Source of the DNA: Sulfurospirillum multivorans DSM 12446
GTDB taxonomy: Bacteria; Campylobacterota; Campylobacteria; Campylobacterales; Sulfurospirillaceae
DNA: 64,000 bases
Assembly: GCF_000568815.1 (NCBI RefSeq)
Contig: NZ_CP007201.1
Location: 1,240,001-1,304,000, forward strand
Reading direction: 5' to 3'
Part shown: piece after piece, positions 1 through 8,436 of the stretch
Position numbering within the stretch: the first letter of the stretch is position 1
Layout of the letters: every line of letters begins with the position of its first letter
The notes under the pieces: generated by a model
The model's input: only the letters and a program-made list of their open reading frames with translations
Database searches by the model: none
What the model was told of the DNA's origin: nothing
Made by a program: the position numbers and the translations under genes

Positions 1-66
1 AACTGCTGAAATCAGGCAAAGCCCAGCTATCAAAACAATCTTAGTTTGAATCGACTTAAATATCAT
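1..66 (-). CDS. N-terminus of membrane protein, chemoreceptor-like (partial)
   Basis: Only the first 22 codons are inside the window; the gene runs off the left edge. The peptide begins MIFKSIQTKIVLIAG and continues into a hydrophobic stretch. This is the usual start of methyl-accepting chemotaxis proteins and other sensor proteins: a short basic segment followed directly by the first transmembrane helix. The ATG is at 66-64, with an AAGGGG ribosome-binding site nine bases upstream. The family is inferred from the N-terminus alone, so any single-helix-anchored sensor remains possible. Confidence 0.45.
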   Translation of the reverse strand, partial: MIFKSIQTKIVLIAGLCLISAV

Positions 67-238
67 CGTATGCCCCTTTTTATTATTATTTGTATATAAA
101 AATATACAATTAATTATTTAAACTATCTTAGATGAAAATTGATTCAAAGTCAATTTGCCATATAGATATTGTGCTTTTTATTGAATTTTTTTTCAAAAGA
201 GTGCTCCTACGAAACACACTATGCAAAGAGAAAAAGGT

Positions 239-283
239 GACAGGCTACTTTAATGGATAACTCTTTTACATGTAAAGAAAAGA
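239..283 (+). repeat. Partial copy of the REP-like element found at 7717
   Basis: GACAGGCTACTTTA (239-252) and TCTTTTACATGTAAAGAAAAG-like sequence (263-283) match the left arm and the loop of the hairpin element at 7717-7783. The right arm, GTAGCCTGTCCC, is missing here. The spacing between the two shared blocks is 8 bp shorter than in the other copy. It lies just downstream of torA. Confidence 0.5.
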
Positions 284-285
284 AG

Positions 286-312
286 CGCTCTCTTTGAAAG
301 ACAAAGAGAGCG
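286..312 (-). terminator. Rho-independent terminator of the torA operon
   Basis: An 11-bp perfect stem (CGCTCTCTTTG / CAAAGAGAGCG) with a 5-base loop lies 8 bp past the torA stop. On the minus strand it is followed by the pyrimidine-rich run CTTCTTTTCTTT. Confidence 0.75.
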
Positions 313-319
313 AGGAGGC

Positions 320-2863
320 TTAGGCTCCTTTAGGAGCGGAGAATGCAGTCAGAGGAAGTGTTTTCCCCGTGTATTTTTCGATATTGACCAATGCGGTATG
401 CGAAATATTTCCATTTGCCAGTTTGGACGTTGGAATATCAATCGTTAAAAGATTTGGACTGCCGTTTTTGCAGATGCTTCCTACCGCACCTGGTTTTTCA
501 GGATCGTACCATACACCTTCATAAATACAAATGACGCCTTCGATCACATCGTCTGTTACGACAGCACCTGTTAAAATTTCGCCTCTTGCATTGAAAACAC
601 GCACCGTATCACCGTTTTTGATCTGTTTTTTAGCCGCATCTTTGGGGTTGATATAAATCGGCTCATGATTGGCAACCGCATACGTGTCACGCAAACGTGT
701 TTGATTTTGCTGTGAATGCAGACGATCGTATGGATGCGGGCTTAACATATGAAATTCTGCTGGTTTTTGTTTCATTCCCAGCCATTCAATCGGCTCAAAC
801 CAACTTGGATACGCCCTACAATCGTCATAGTTCATTTTCGCGATCGTATCAGAGTAAATTTCAATCAAGCCTGATGGTGTACCAAGTGGTTGCAAGATCG
901 GATCGTCCCTAAAATCTTTAAACTTCACGAAGCTTTCGTTTTCCATGCTACTGTTAAAAACAACGGGCTTATTTTCGCTCCAAAATCCTTTAAATGGTTT
1001 CATATCCGTCACAAGCTGTGGCGTTTTTAAGATCGTGTTGTAAGCGACGTTATAATACTCTTCGATCCAATCCATCTCTTTTTTGCCATTTTCGGTGTAA
1101 GCATTAAAAAGCTCTTTACCCGCATATGCCAAACATAAATCGCTGAAAATTTGATAGTCATCTTTGGCTTCAAATTGTTTTTCAACTAACTGTTTCATCG
1201 GTGAGATACCGTGTTTAGAGTAATCGCCGATCATCGCAATATCGTTTCTCTCATATTGGGAAGTTGCAGGGAAAACAATATCTGCCATTTTTGCGCTTGG
1301 TGTCCAGTAAATCGAATTCATAACGATCGTACGAGGTTTTTTCCACGCTTTGACAAGCTCATTGGTATTTTGATGGTGTGAAAAAGGATTGCCTCCGACC
1401 CAATAGATAAAGTCGATGTCGGGATAGGTAATCATCTTTCCGTTATGGTGTATCGTTTTTCCCGGATGTAACAATGCATCAGCAATTCTAGCAACAGGAA
1501 ACGATGAGGCAGAAACTTTTAGTTTCCAACTCTCCCCTGTACTAGCTGCGTCGTTTCCGCTACTTTTCGTGCCGATAAATTTACCGTTTTCGTCAAAATA
1601 ACCTAAACTTGCCGCATTGATACCGCCGATCGTTGCACCTTTGCGTGTCGGTACACCTGCTCCGCTGTAGTGATGTCCTAGTGAAAAACCACCGCCTTGA
1701 AGTCCGATTTGACCAAGCATTGATGCTAAGGTGACAAGCATCCAGTGCGGTTGTTCTCCGTGGTGTGCGCGTTGTATACCCCAACCGCTCATTATAAACG
1801 TTCGGTTGTCAAAAAAGAGTTCTGCTAATTCTTGAATCGTTTTTTCATCGATGCGGCAGATGCTGCTCGCCCATGCCGTCGTTTTGTCGATGCCATCGGT
1901 TTTTCCTAATAGATATGCGCTAAAGCGATCAAATCCGACCGTGTAGGTTTCGAGGAACTCTTTGTCATATTTCCTTTTTTTGTACAGGTAGTTTGCCATA
2001 CCGAGCATCATCGCTACATCGGTATTGGGAAGCGGTGAAATCCATCTGGCTTTATCAAAATAATGAATGGTCTCTGAACGTCTTGGATCGATAATAATCA
2101 GTTTTTTACCACTAGCTTTAAGTTTTTCCAGATATGCAAATGCTTGCGCGTCGTCAACTTGCCATGAAATTTTTAACGTGCTGATGGGATTTGCTCCCCA
2201 AAGAACAACGACGTTGGAGTGCTCTAAGATCACAGGCCAGCTAGTTTGTTGCTCATAGACACCGATACTACCGATAACATGAGGCATAATAATTTGACTA
2301 GCCCCCGTGGAGTAGTCCCCTAAACTGCCCGTAAAGCCACCGCTTAAGTTCATAAAGCGATGCAGTAATATTCTAGAGTTGTGAACGTTCCCGACACTTT
2401 TCCAGCCGTAACTTCCCGCAAAAACGCTTGCAGGACCTTTTTGGGTACGTGTTTTTTTGAGTTCGCGTGCAACGAGTTTGATAGCATCTTCATAACTGAC
2501 GCGTACAAATTCTTCGCTACCTCTAAGGGCTGGTTTTGGATCGTCTGGGTTCTCAAGGTAACTTTTACGCACCATCGGATATTTGATGCGAGATTTATAG
2601 ATCATATCGGCGGTGTTACCTTGCAGAGAGTTGGGGATTTTACTTGTGTTAAAAAATGGTTTGGAATCAATGACCTTTCCGTCTTTTAACGTTACTTTTA
2701 AAACACCCCAGTGTGTTCCTGTAATAACTTCGCCATTTTTGAGCACATCACTAGGTTCTTTCGCAAAAAGCGAATACGTACCCGACAACTGCGAAAAAAC
2801 AGGAACGGACGCTAATGTGGCACCGATTTTTAAAAATCCTCTTCGATTGATTGTTTCTTGCAT
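320..2863 (-). CDS. torA: Periplasmic TMAO/DMSO-type molybdopterin reductase
   Basis: This is a terminal reductase for N- or S-oxides in the bis-MGD molybdoenzyme family, acting in the periplasm. The 847-residue protein starts with a twin-arginine signal (NRRGFLKIG, residues 6-14). It lacks the N-terminal Cys cluster motif of nitrate and formate enzymes, as expected for the TorA/BisC/DorA class. The motif DYSTGASQIIMP at 183-194 carries the serine that ligates molybdenum in this class. The MGD-binding C-terminal domain is complete. The start follows a GAGGAGAACATT ribosome-binding site. It is downstream of a monohaem cytochrome c gene, an arrangement like Campylobacter jejuni Cj0264c/Cj0265c. 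The exact substrate cannot be read from the sequence. Confidence 0.85.
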   Translation of the reverse strand: MQETINRRGFLKIGATLASVPVFSQLSGTYSLFAKEPSDVLKNGEVITGTHWGVLKVTLKDGKVIDSKPFFNTSKIPNSLQGNTADMIYKSRIKYPMVRKSYLENPDDPKPALRGSEEFVRVSYEDAIKLVARELKKTRTQKGPASVFAGSYGWKSVGNVHNSRILLHRFMNLSGGFTGSLGDYSTGASQIIMPHVIGSIGVYEQQTSWPVILEHSNVVVLWGANPISTLKISWQVDDAQAFAYLEKLKASGKKLIIIDPRRSETIHYFDKARWISPLPNTDVAMMLGMANYLYKKRKYDKEFLETYTVGFDRFSAYLLGKTDGIDKTTAWASSICRIDEKTIQELAELFFDNRTFIMSGWGIQRAHHGEQPHWMLVTLASMLGQIGLQGGGFSLGHHYSGAGVPTRKGATIGGINAASLGYFDENGKFIGTKSSGNDAASTGESWKLKVSASSFPVARIADALLHPGKTIHHNGKMITYPDIDFIYWVGGNPFSHHQNTNELVKAWKKPRTIVMNSIYWTPSAKMADIVFPATSQYERNDIAMIGDYSKHGISPMKQLVEKQFEAKDDYQIFSDLCLAYAGKELFNAYTENGKKEMDWIEEYYNVAYNTILKTPQLVTDMKPFKGFWSENKPVVFNSSMENESFVKFKDFRDDPILQPLGTPSGLIEIYSDTIAKMNYDDCRAYPSWFEPIEWLGMKQKPAEFHMLSPHPYDRLHSQQNQTRLRDTYAVANHEPIYINPKDAAKKQIKNGDTVRVFNARGEILTGAVVTDDVIEGVICIYEGVWYDPEKPGAVGSICKNGSPNLLTIDIPTSKLANGNISHTALVNIEKYTGKTLPLTAFSAPKGA

Positions 2864-2875
2864 AATGTTCTCCTC

Positions 2876-3442
2876 TTACTTTTTCATATCGCTGGCATTT
2901 TTTTGCAAATACTGAGTCACTAACCACACATCATCTTTCTGAATCGGCGTTCGATCTAGCATCGAGCGAAACGTTGATGGCCACTGATTGGCAGTAAAGT
3001 GATCGACGGCATTAAGCGTATGGCACATGGAGCAATTGTCCGAATAGAGTTTAGAGGCTCTCTCCATCATCGGCTCGACACTCTTTTCATAATCACCTTG
3101 TGTCGTATACGCTTCCGTGGTAACGATATTCCATTGATCTTTACTTTCCACAATTTTCGTTACAGGTATGATGTTTTTGGCAAAAGCTAAAGAGAAAATA
3201 CGTGCTTTATCCGTAAAATAAATCACGTTGGGCGTGTTTTTATTTTGATAACCTGTGATCTTAAATTTGATTCTATCGCCCTCTTGCGAAAGAATTTCGA
3301 TTGCATTGGTTGGTAGGAGTTTTCCCACGACTTTTCCAGATATTGCATCTAAATAGACGGGCTTTTCTTTAACGGAATAAACGACTTCGTTTGCAAAAAG
3401 CGCGCATGATGTTAAGACAATGCCCGTGACTTGTTTCCACAT
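2876..3442 (-). CDS. Periplasmic monohaem cytochrome c, electron donor to TorA
   Basis: The 188-residue protein has a signal peptide (about 1-17), a beta-rich middle and a C-terminal cytochrome c domain. The single haem motif CSMCH is at 137-141, and Met161 is a candidate axial ligand. It is the first gene of the torA operon, 12 bp upstream of torA, and probably passes electrons from the quinol pool or another cytochrome to the reductase. The organisation matches the Cj0265c/Cj0264c pair of Campylobacter rather than the pentahaem TorC of E. coli. The start follows an ACGGAGGTATTTT ribosome-binding site. Confidence 0.8.
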   Translation of the reverse strand: MWKQVTGIVLTSCALFANEVVYSVKEKPVYLDAISGKVVGKLLPTNAIEILSQEGDRIKFKITGYQNKNTPNVIYFTDKARIFSLAFAKNIIPVTKIVESKDQWNIVTTEAYTTQGDYEKSVEPMMERASKLYSDNCSMCHTLNAVDHFTANQWPSTFRSMLDRTPIQKDDVWLVTQYLQKNASDMKK

Positions 3443-3485
3443 AAAATACCTCCGTAATGGCTGAAATGTTTTAAAACTAAAGAAG

Positions 3486-3540
3486 AGTATAAAGGATTAA
3501 AAAGTAGATTTAATGGAAAAAAAATGGCGAAAAAATGGCG
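3486..3540 (-). promoter_or_regulatory. Promoter and tandem operator upstream of the cytochrome c-torA operon
   Basis: Three ATGG cores recur with an exact 11-bp period (513-516, 524-527 and 535-538, all +3000). They form the repeat AAAAATGGCGA, which is CGCCATTTTT in the direction of transcription. A possible -10 element TATACT sits at 3491-3486. Tandem direct repeats with 10-11 bp spacing are typical targets of OmpR/PhoB-type response regulators. A near-identical double repeat lies 81 bp upstream of the regulator gene at 7515; here the middle core is 82 bp upstream of the cytochrome start. Confidence 0.55.
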
Positions 3541-3541
3541 T

Positions 3542-5206
3542 TTAAAGCGGTAAATGCAGTTTAATGGAAAAAAGTGCTCCTTTATCGGTATTTTCAACGT
3601 TAACATAGCCTTGCATGTTGTTTTCGATAATTGCTTTGGTCATATAAAGTCCAATTCCTGTGCCTTGTTTGGCGTGCTTGGTCGTAAAATAAGGCTCAAA
3701 AATACGCTCAATATTTTCAGGTGCGATACCACCGCCATTATCTTCGATGCGGATAATCGTAAACTGCTTTCCTGTTTTGATATTGATGCGAATGGAGGGT
3801 TCTAAAACACGTCGCTCAATCAAGACGTCTTTTGCATTGGATAATATATTTAAAACGGCATGGGCAAATTCGTTGGGATAACCTATAATAAGGCTGTCTT
3901 TGGCGGCATAATCGTAGGCAAGCGTGATATTATGGTATTTGAGTGAAGCATTGATGATGGATATGGCGTTATTGCATGCTTCCATGACACTGAAACTTTC
4001 TTTGTTTTTAGAGGGTTGAAAGAAGTTTTGAAAGTCATAAATCGTATTAGACATGTGTTCGGTTACATCGCAGCAAGTATGGATGAATTTAAAGAGATCT
4101 TCTTGGCTTAACGTATCGTAACGCGCGATGGCCTCGACTTCCATCAAAATGGCGTTAATTTCACTAATAGGTTGGCGCCACTGATGGGCAATATTGCCAA
4201 GCATGTTTCCCATAGCGGCAAGTTTAGATTGTTGGACTAAAAGTTTTTCTTGATCGCTTCTTTGCTTGATCTCCTCTTGTATTTTTTGTTCTAAACTGTC
4301 AATCATTTCATTCATCACGTCTTTAAGGGCGTTGAGTTCGTGATAGTTTGAACTTAAACTTAAGCGTTGACCGAATTTCCCCTCTTTGAGATGGCTAACA
4401 GTTTGTGTCGCTTCTTGAATTAATAATCGGTCTTGGTTGAGCGTTTCTTGTACGCCTGCGACATGTTGGTTGATCGTTTTTGCCATCTTCCCAAGTTCAT
4501 CGTTATGATCAAGTTTAATAAAAACCTGTTCGTCCGTTTTTGCTGGATTTTTTAAATAGGTAAAAAACTGTTGCAATCCGTGTTGAACTTTTTCGATCGA
4601 CTCAACGATTTGTTTTACGATAACCGAGTCGAATAAAAAGCTAATAACGGCAATTAAAAAGAACCCAGCAATCAAGTAATAATGGCTTTGAATCACATTT
4701 TTTTCGGCATACGTGAAAGTTGATTGAGAGTCTTCCAAACGTTCTTCCTGCAATTCTTTAAGAGAATCAATCAGAGTATAAAAAGCGTCTCTTTCTTCTG
4801 AAACAGCATTCATAAACGAGCCTTCGTCGAAACTTTGCAGTGCATAGGATCGCGTTGTAAGCAAAAGTTCTTTATAACGCTTCCATTGTTCTGCTATTGG
4901 TTCAGGTGCCTGCTCAATCATTGTTTCTAGTTTGCCCAAAATGGGCATAAGTTTTTGATCTGCGCGTTTTTTATAATCATCGTTAGGCGACATTACCAGT
5001 GTAAGCATCGTTTCGCGCAATATAAAAAGCGGTTCGATGTAGTTGCTTTGCAGGTTTTGCACTTTTTTGAAATCGGTAAAGACATGATGAAGGTTCGCAA
5101 AGCCTCGCTGATTAATATTCATCGAAAGAAGTGCTAGCGATAAAAGCGACACAAATGCGATAATGCCCAAAATGAGAAATTTGGTGCGGATGCTGAGGTT
5201 ATTCAT
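3542..5206 (-). CDS. Membrane sensor histidine kinase (TorS-like role)
   Basis: This 554-residue kinase has a transmembrane helix at about 9-28, a helical periplasmic region at 30-173, and a second helix at about 176-193. A HAMP-like linker follows, then a long coiled coil. The phosphoacceptor box NIAHQWRQP has His341, and a HATPase domain with DNGGGI and GTGIGLYM follows. It is the last gene of the regulator / binding protein / kinase operon and overlaps the binding-protein gene by 8 bp. By position it most likely detects a torA substrate together with the binding protein and phosphorylates the regulator at 6841; this is inference. Confidence 0.8.
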   Translation of the reverse strand: MNNLSIRTKFLILGIIAFVSLLSLALLSMNINQRGFANLHHVFTDFKKVQNLQSNYIEPLFILRETMLTLVMSPNDDYKKRADQKLMPILGKLETMIEQAPEPIAEQWKRYKELLLTTRSYALQSFDEGSFMNAVSEERDAFYTLIDSLKELQEERLEDSQSTFTYAEKNVIQSHYYLIAGFFLIAVISFLFDSVIVKQIVESIEKVQHGLQQFFTYLKNPAKTDEQVFIKLDHNDELGKMAKTINQHVAGVQETLNQDRLLIQEATQTVSHLKEGKFGQRLSLSSNYHELNALKDVMNEMIDSLEQKIQEEIKQRSDQEKLLVQQSKLAAMGNMLGNIAHQWRQPISEINAILMEVEAIARYDTLSQEDLFKFIHTCCDVTEHMSNTIYDFQNFFQPSKNKESFSVMEACNNAISIINASLKYHNITLAYDYAAKDSLIIGYPNEFAHAVLNILSNAKDVLIERRVLEPSIRINIKTGKQFTIIRIEDNGGGIAPENIERIFEPYFTTKHAKQGTGIGLYMTKAIIENNMQGYVNVENTDKGALFSIKLHLPL

Positions 5207-6839
5207 CGGGTAAGACCTTTGTCGGTAAACGGTAACGTAAACGCTCTTGAGGTAGAGGTGACGAGCGAATCGACCAATGATAGGGTGTGAGTTTGGCTTC
5301 CCATAGACGCATAATCGCTACGCTTGAAGGGGTAAAATCGACTTCTTTATTGATGCCGATGACCATATTGGGAGAAGGAATGCTTAACATGTAAGCTTTT
5401 TCATACACATGTTTCAAAATAGTATCCATCAAGGGTAAAAAACGAGAATCGCTATTTTCGAGCGTAAAAAGTGTTTTCATGTAAGTATCAAGTGTGTCGT
5501 CTTTGTCGATGGCGCACCATTGGTTGGGCGTATAAAGGGTAAAGAGACTCGACCAAGGATGCCCGTACCAATCTTCGTTCCCCCATAATAACAAGTCCCA
5601 ATCGTACCGATGTTCTCGATTGGTTAAGAGTTGTTTGAAAACGTATTTTTCATCGCTCGTAATATCGTAGCTCAAAGTGACGCCGAAACGTTTAAGTTGG
5701 TATTCGATCCCTTTACAGATCGAGACAAAACGGTCTTGTGTGACGACTTTGAGATGAACGCCGTTTAAAATGCGTGCGATCTCCTCGTCGCTCATTCGCG
5801 CGGGCGGATGTTGGATATACGCTTGCGAAAGGGCTTTGGTGGCGTGCATATTGGCCGAGATCGGAAAAGGGGAGAGAACGCCTTCGCCTTTGTACGCAAA
5901 CTTAACGAGGTTTTCTTGGTTCAAAGCTTCGTTAAGCGCTTGGCGTATACGAAGATCGTGCAAAGGCGTTTGGGGGTTCATCAGATTCATATGAAAACTC
6001 AGCGTCGTCGTCGAAGGAAGTGTGTAAAGTTTTGCGTATTTGGAATTGACGATCTCGGTTTTTTTATTCAGCGGGATAAAGGCAATGTCGATTTGACCTT
6101 CCTTATTGCTCAGTGCGTCGATCACGCGATCGATGGGCATACGCGTGTGAATCGTTAAGGTTTGGATATAGGGTTGCGATTTTTCGAAATAGTAAGGATT
6201 GGCTTTTAAAACAACCGTATCGCTTTGGGCTAACCCCGTTGCATACCCTTGCGTTAAGATATACGGTCCCGCACCGAAAGGCCCTACAAGGGCGGTATTT
6301 TCGGCTGTGATGCTTTTTGACCATTGATGGTGTCGGTAATACTCTTTGGTGTAAAAATTGATGCGCGCGAGATCGTGAAAAAGCATACCGTAGGGTGCAT
6401 TCAGATGGATGCGAATACGGTACTCATCTAGTTTTTCGACGGATTTGAGTTTGCGGTGAATGTCGGTGTAGGTAAAAGCACCTTGCAGGAAATGGTTAAA
6501 ATTTTCAACGACGGCATCGGCATTTAAGGGCGTACCGTCTTGAAACTTCACGTCGTTTCGTAGCCAAAAATCATAGGTAAGTTCATCTCGTTTTTCATGT
6601 TTATAGGCAATAAAATACTCCCAACCACGCTTGGAATCATCCAGTCTAACCAGCGTTCCGTTGATTAAACGCATAATATACGCATAAGGTAAAGAAGGAA
6701 TATAGACATGCAAATGTGAATTTGGATCGCGATACGTAAGGCTCATCTTTGCCGCATCGTCTGTTTCGTATGGTTCGGCGGTGTACATGTAAGAAGGTAT
6801 CAGTCCTAAAGCAAAGCACAAAAGGCTTTTGACGAACAT
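5199..6839 (-). CDS. Periplasmic solute-binding protein, family 5 (signal-sensing)
   Basis: The protein of about 546 residues belongs to the family 5 (oligopeptide/nickel-type) extracellular solute-binding proteins. Recognisable blocks include DFWLRNDVKFQDGTPLNADAV and the later LRIRQALNEALN. No ABC permease or ATPase gene is nearby; the gene is wedged between a response regulator and a histidine kinase. It therefore probably works as the periplasmic sensing partner of the kinase, as TorT does for TorS, although TorT belongs to a different binding-protein family. I chose ATG 6839 because the signal peptide MFVKSLLCFALGLIP starts there. It lies one base after the regulator's stop codon, which suggests translational coupling. 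Confidence 0.75.
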   Translation of the reverse strand: MFVKSLLCFALGLIPSYMYTAEPYETDDAAKMSLTYRDPNSHLHVYIPSLPYAYIMRLINGTLVRLDDSKRGWEYFIAYKHEKRDELTYDFWLRNDVKFQDGTPLNADAVVENFNHFLQGAFTYTDIHRKLKSVEKLDEYRIRIHLNAPYGMLFHDLARINFYTKEYYRHHQWSKSITAENTALVGPFGAGPYILTQGYATGLAQSDTVVLKANPYYFEKSQPYIQTLTIHTRMPIDRVIDALSNKEGQIDIAFIPLNKKTEIVNSKYAKLYTLPSTTTLSFHMNLMNPQTPLHDLRIRQALNEALNQENLVKFAYKGEGVLSPFPISANMHATKALSQAYIQHPPARMSDEEIARILNGVHLKVVTQDRFVSICKGIEYQLKRFGVTLSYDITSDEKYVFKQLLTNREHRYDWDLLLWGNEDWYGHPWSSLFTLYTPNQWCAIDKDDTLDTYMKTLFTLENSDSRFLPLMDTILKHVYEKAYMLSIPSPNMVIGINKEVDFTPSSVAIMRLWEAKLTPYHWSIRSSPLPQERLRYRLPTKVLPDE

Positions 6840-6840
6840 G

Positions 6841-7515
6841 CTATTCAAGCTTGTATCCAATCCCCGAGAGATTGGCAATAATGTCTTTGGGGGGCTTGTT
6901 TCGCAGGTTTCTTACAATCGAACGAATTGCATCGTCGGTCATAACCGCATTGCCCCAAACGTAGCTTTGAAATTCTTCATAGGTCACAATACGGTGTTTA
7001 TTGTGAAATAAAAGTTCCAAAAATGAAATCTCTTTTTTGGTGAGTGTAATACTTCGTGATTGATACGTCAAAATTTTCTGATTCCAATCGTAGTAATACC
7101 CTTGAGGTAAATCGTGGCAAGCGCTACATTTGTCTAATTTCGCACAACATTCTTGTAAAATCGCTAGCATCTTTTCAAAGCGTATTGGTTTAATAACGTA
7201 ATGTTCGATGTGCATATTAATCAATGGTAGTAGATACTCTTGGCTCGTATATGCCGTTAAAACAACAATGCAAGAGTCAATCTCTTTTTTGCGAATCGTC
7301 GTAATTAACTCCACACCGTTCATGATTGGCATTTCAAGATCGGTCATAATAATATCGGGAGAAAACGTTTTGAGTATTTCTAATGCCTCTTGTCCATTAG
7401 AGGCTTCTTTGATCTCATGGACAATATAGCCTAGAGCGTTGACGATATGCCTGCGTATGTTCTCTTCATCTTCAACAAATAGAATATTTAAATGTCTCAG
7501 CGGATTTTGTGTCAT
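6841..7515 (-). CDS. OmpR-family response regulator (TorR-like role)
   Basis: The 224-residue protein has a receiver domain at about 8-125 with phosphoacceptor Asp59 (MTDLEMP) and the acidic pair VEDEE at 14-18. A C-terminal winged helix spans about 150-224 and ends GIGYKLE. It is the first gene of the operon with the family 5 binding protein and the kinase. A -10-like TATAAT lies at 7546-7541. The tandem ATGG repeat upstream of both its own gene and the cytochrome/torA operon is its likely binding site. Confidence 0.85.
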   Translation of the reverse strand: MTQNPLRHLNILFVEDEENIRRHIVNALGYIVHEIKEASNGQEALEILKTFSPDIIMTDLEMPIMNGVELITTIRKKEIDSCIVVLTAYTSQEYLLPLINMHIEHYVIKPIRFEKMLAILQECCAKLDKCSACHDLPQGYYYDWNQKILTYQSRSITLTKKEISFLELLFHNKHRIVTYEEFQSYVWGNAVMTDDAIRSIVRNLRNKPPKDIIANLSGIGYKLE

Positions 7516-7590
7516 TAAAAACCTTTATTCTAAGAATGAGATTATATACCATTCAACATATAAGTGTTCTAGCGTTTCCAATATGACAAA

Positions 7591-7611
7591 AAAAAATGGC
7601 GAAAAAATGGC
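7591..7611 (-). promoter_or_regulatory. Tandem operator upstream of the response-regulator operon
   Basis: ATGG cores at 7596-7599 and 7607-7610 (period 11) sit in an A-rich context that shares a 22-bp identical segment with the operator at 3519-3540. The distance to the gene start (81 bp) is almost the same as at the cytochrome/torA promoter. Autoregulation by the gene product at 6841-7515 is the simplest reading. Confidence 0.5.
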
Positions 7612-7716
7612 AAAAGCGAATAAAACAGGGTTAAGAGCGGTGTAAGGACGCTTTGGTAACGCAAAAGTCAAAGAGGAAAAATCTTTGAATGATTTCTCGT
7701 TGTATTATGGATAATA

Positions 7717-7783
7717 GGGACAGGCTACTTTATTGAAATTAAGCAATAAATCTTTTACATGTAAAGAAAAGTAGCCTGTCCCC
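7717..7783. repeat. REP-like hairpin element with GGGACAGGCTAC ends
   Basis: The arms GGGACAGGCTACTTT (7717-7731) and AAAGTAGCCTGTCCC (7768-7782) form a 15-bp perfect inverted repeat around a 36-base loop. The loop contains TTTACATGTAAA. Ends of this kind are typical of REP palindromes mobilised by REP-associated (IS200-like, Y1) transposases; no such transposase is in the window. A partial copy lies at 239-283. Confidence 0.6.
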
Positions 7784-7872
7784 ATTAACTTCTAAAGTTA
7801 TAGATTTAGTAAGAAACAGACTGTTTCATACTATAATGTTCATTTTAAGATCATCCTATCTTCGGAGAAAAT

Positions 7873-8280
7873 ATGAAGAATTCAATTGTCCGTCTTAATC
7901 CATCGACATTACCGAATGCTGGCGAAATGGGATACTCTCAAATATCAATAGTTGAGCCAGGGCGTATGGCTTATATATCTGGTCAAGTTGCGTGGCGGCC
8001 AGATGGTCAGGCTGTACCTAAAGGGTTAGCAGAACAAATGAGTATTGTCTCGCTCAACGCGAAGGCTGCATTAGATGCTGTTGGCGCTACGCCGCATGAT
8101 GTTGTGATTGCACGTATTTATGTGGTCAACCTTACGCCCGAACGATTGGAAGAACTCATGCCATCGTTTCTAGCAACTTTTGAAGGGGCTCAACCTTGTG
8201 TTACTGGAGTTGGTGTCGCGACGCTGGCAGCGCCAGACCTTCAAGTTGAAATGGAGCTAGTTGTCAGGCTACCTAATTAA
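7873..8280 (+). CDS. RidA/YjgF family enamine/imine deaminase
   Basis: RidA-family proteins hydrolyse reactive 2-aminoacrylate-type enamines and imines in the cytoplasm. The 135-residue protein shows the family pattern: YISGQVAWRPDG near 35-46, repeated LNAKAALDAVGA, and VVIARIYVVNLTPE. The length matches the usual 125-135. The family's arginine before the C-terminal Cys/Glu region is not clearly placed, so it may be a RidA paralogue rather than the housekeeping enzyme. Start ATG 7873 follows GGAGAAAAT. It is monocistronic. Confidence 0.8.
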   Translation: MKNSIVRLNPSTLPNAGEMGYSQISIVEPGRMAYISGQVAWRPDGQAVPKGLAEQMSIVSLNAKAALDAVGATPHDVVIARIYVVNLTPERLEELMPSFLATFEGAQPCVTGVGVATLAAPDLQVEMELVVRLPN

Positions 8281-8436
8281 CTATTGGATTCTGGTCTTGA
8301 ATTTTAGATGTCGGGGCTAAACTTTCAACTTTTTGCCAATTTATGAGACTAAAGGTCTTGAGAATAAAGACGAAAATGGGGCTTATCCTCTTTTCTCTCT
8401 TTAGTCTTAATGATTTTATTGAAGTAAAAAAAGAAG

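Larger units (their letters stand above)
7516..7872. other. 357-bp intergenic region between the response regulator and ridA
   Basis: It holds the regulator promoter (TATAAT at 7541-7546, minus strand), the tandem ATGG operator at 7591-7611, the REP-like hairpin 7717-7783 with a TTACATGTAA site in its loop, and the ridA ribosome-binding site (GGAGAAA). A 20-codon open frame from 7584 (MTKKNGEKMAK...) coincides with the operator repeat and is probably not a gene. Confidence 0.6.

Noticed and set aside
7584-7646. 20-codon frame MTKKNGEKMAK...
   Set aside because: It coincides with the ATGG operator repeat and lacks a ribosome-binding site.
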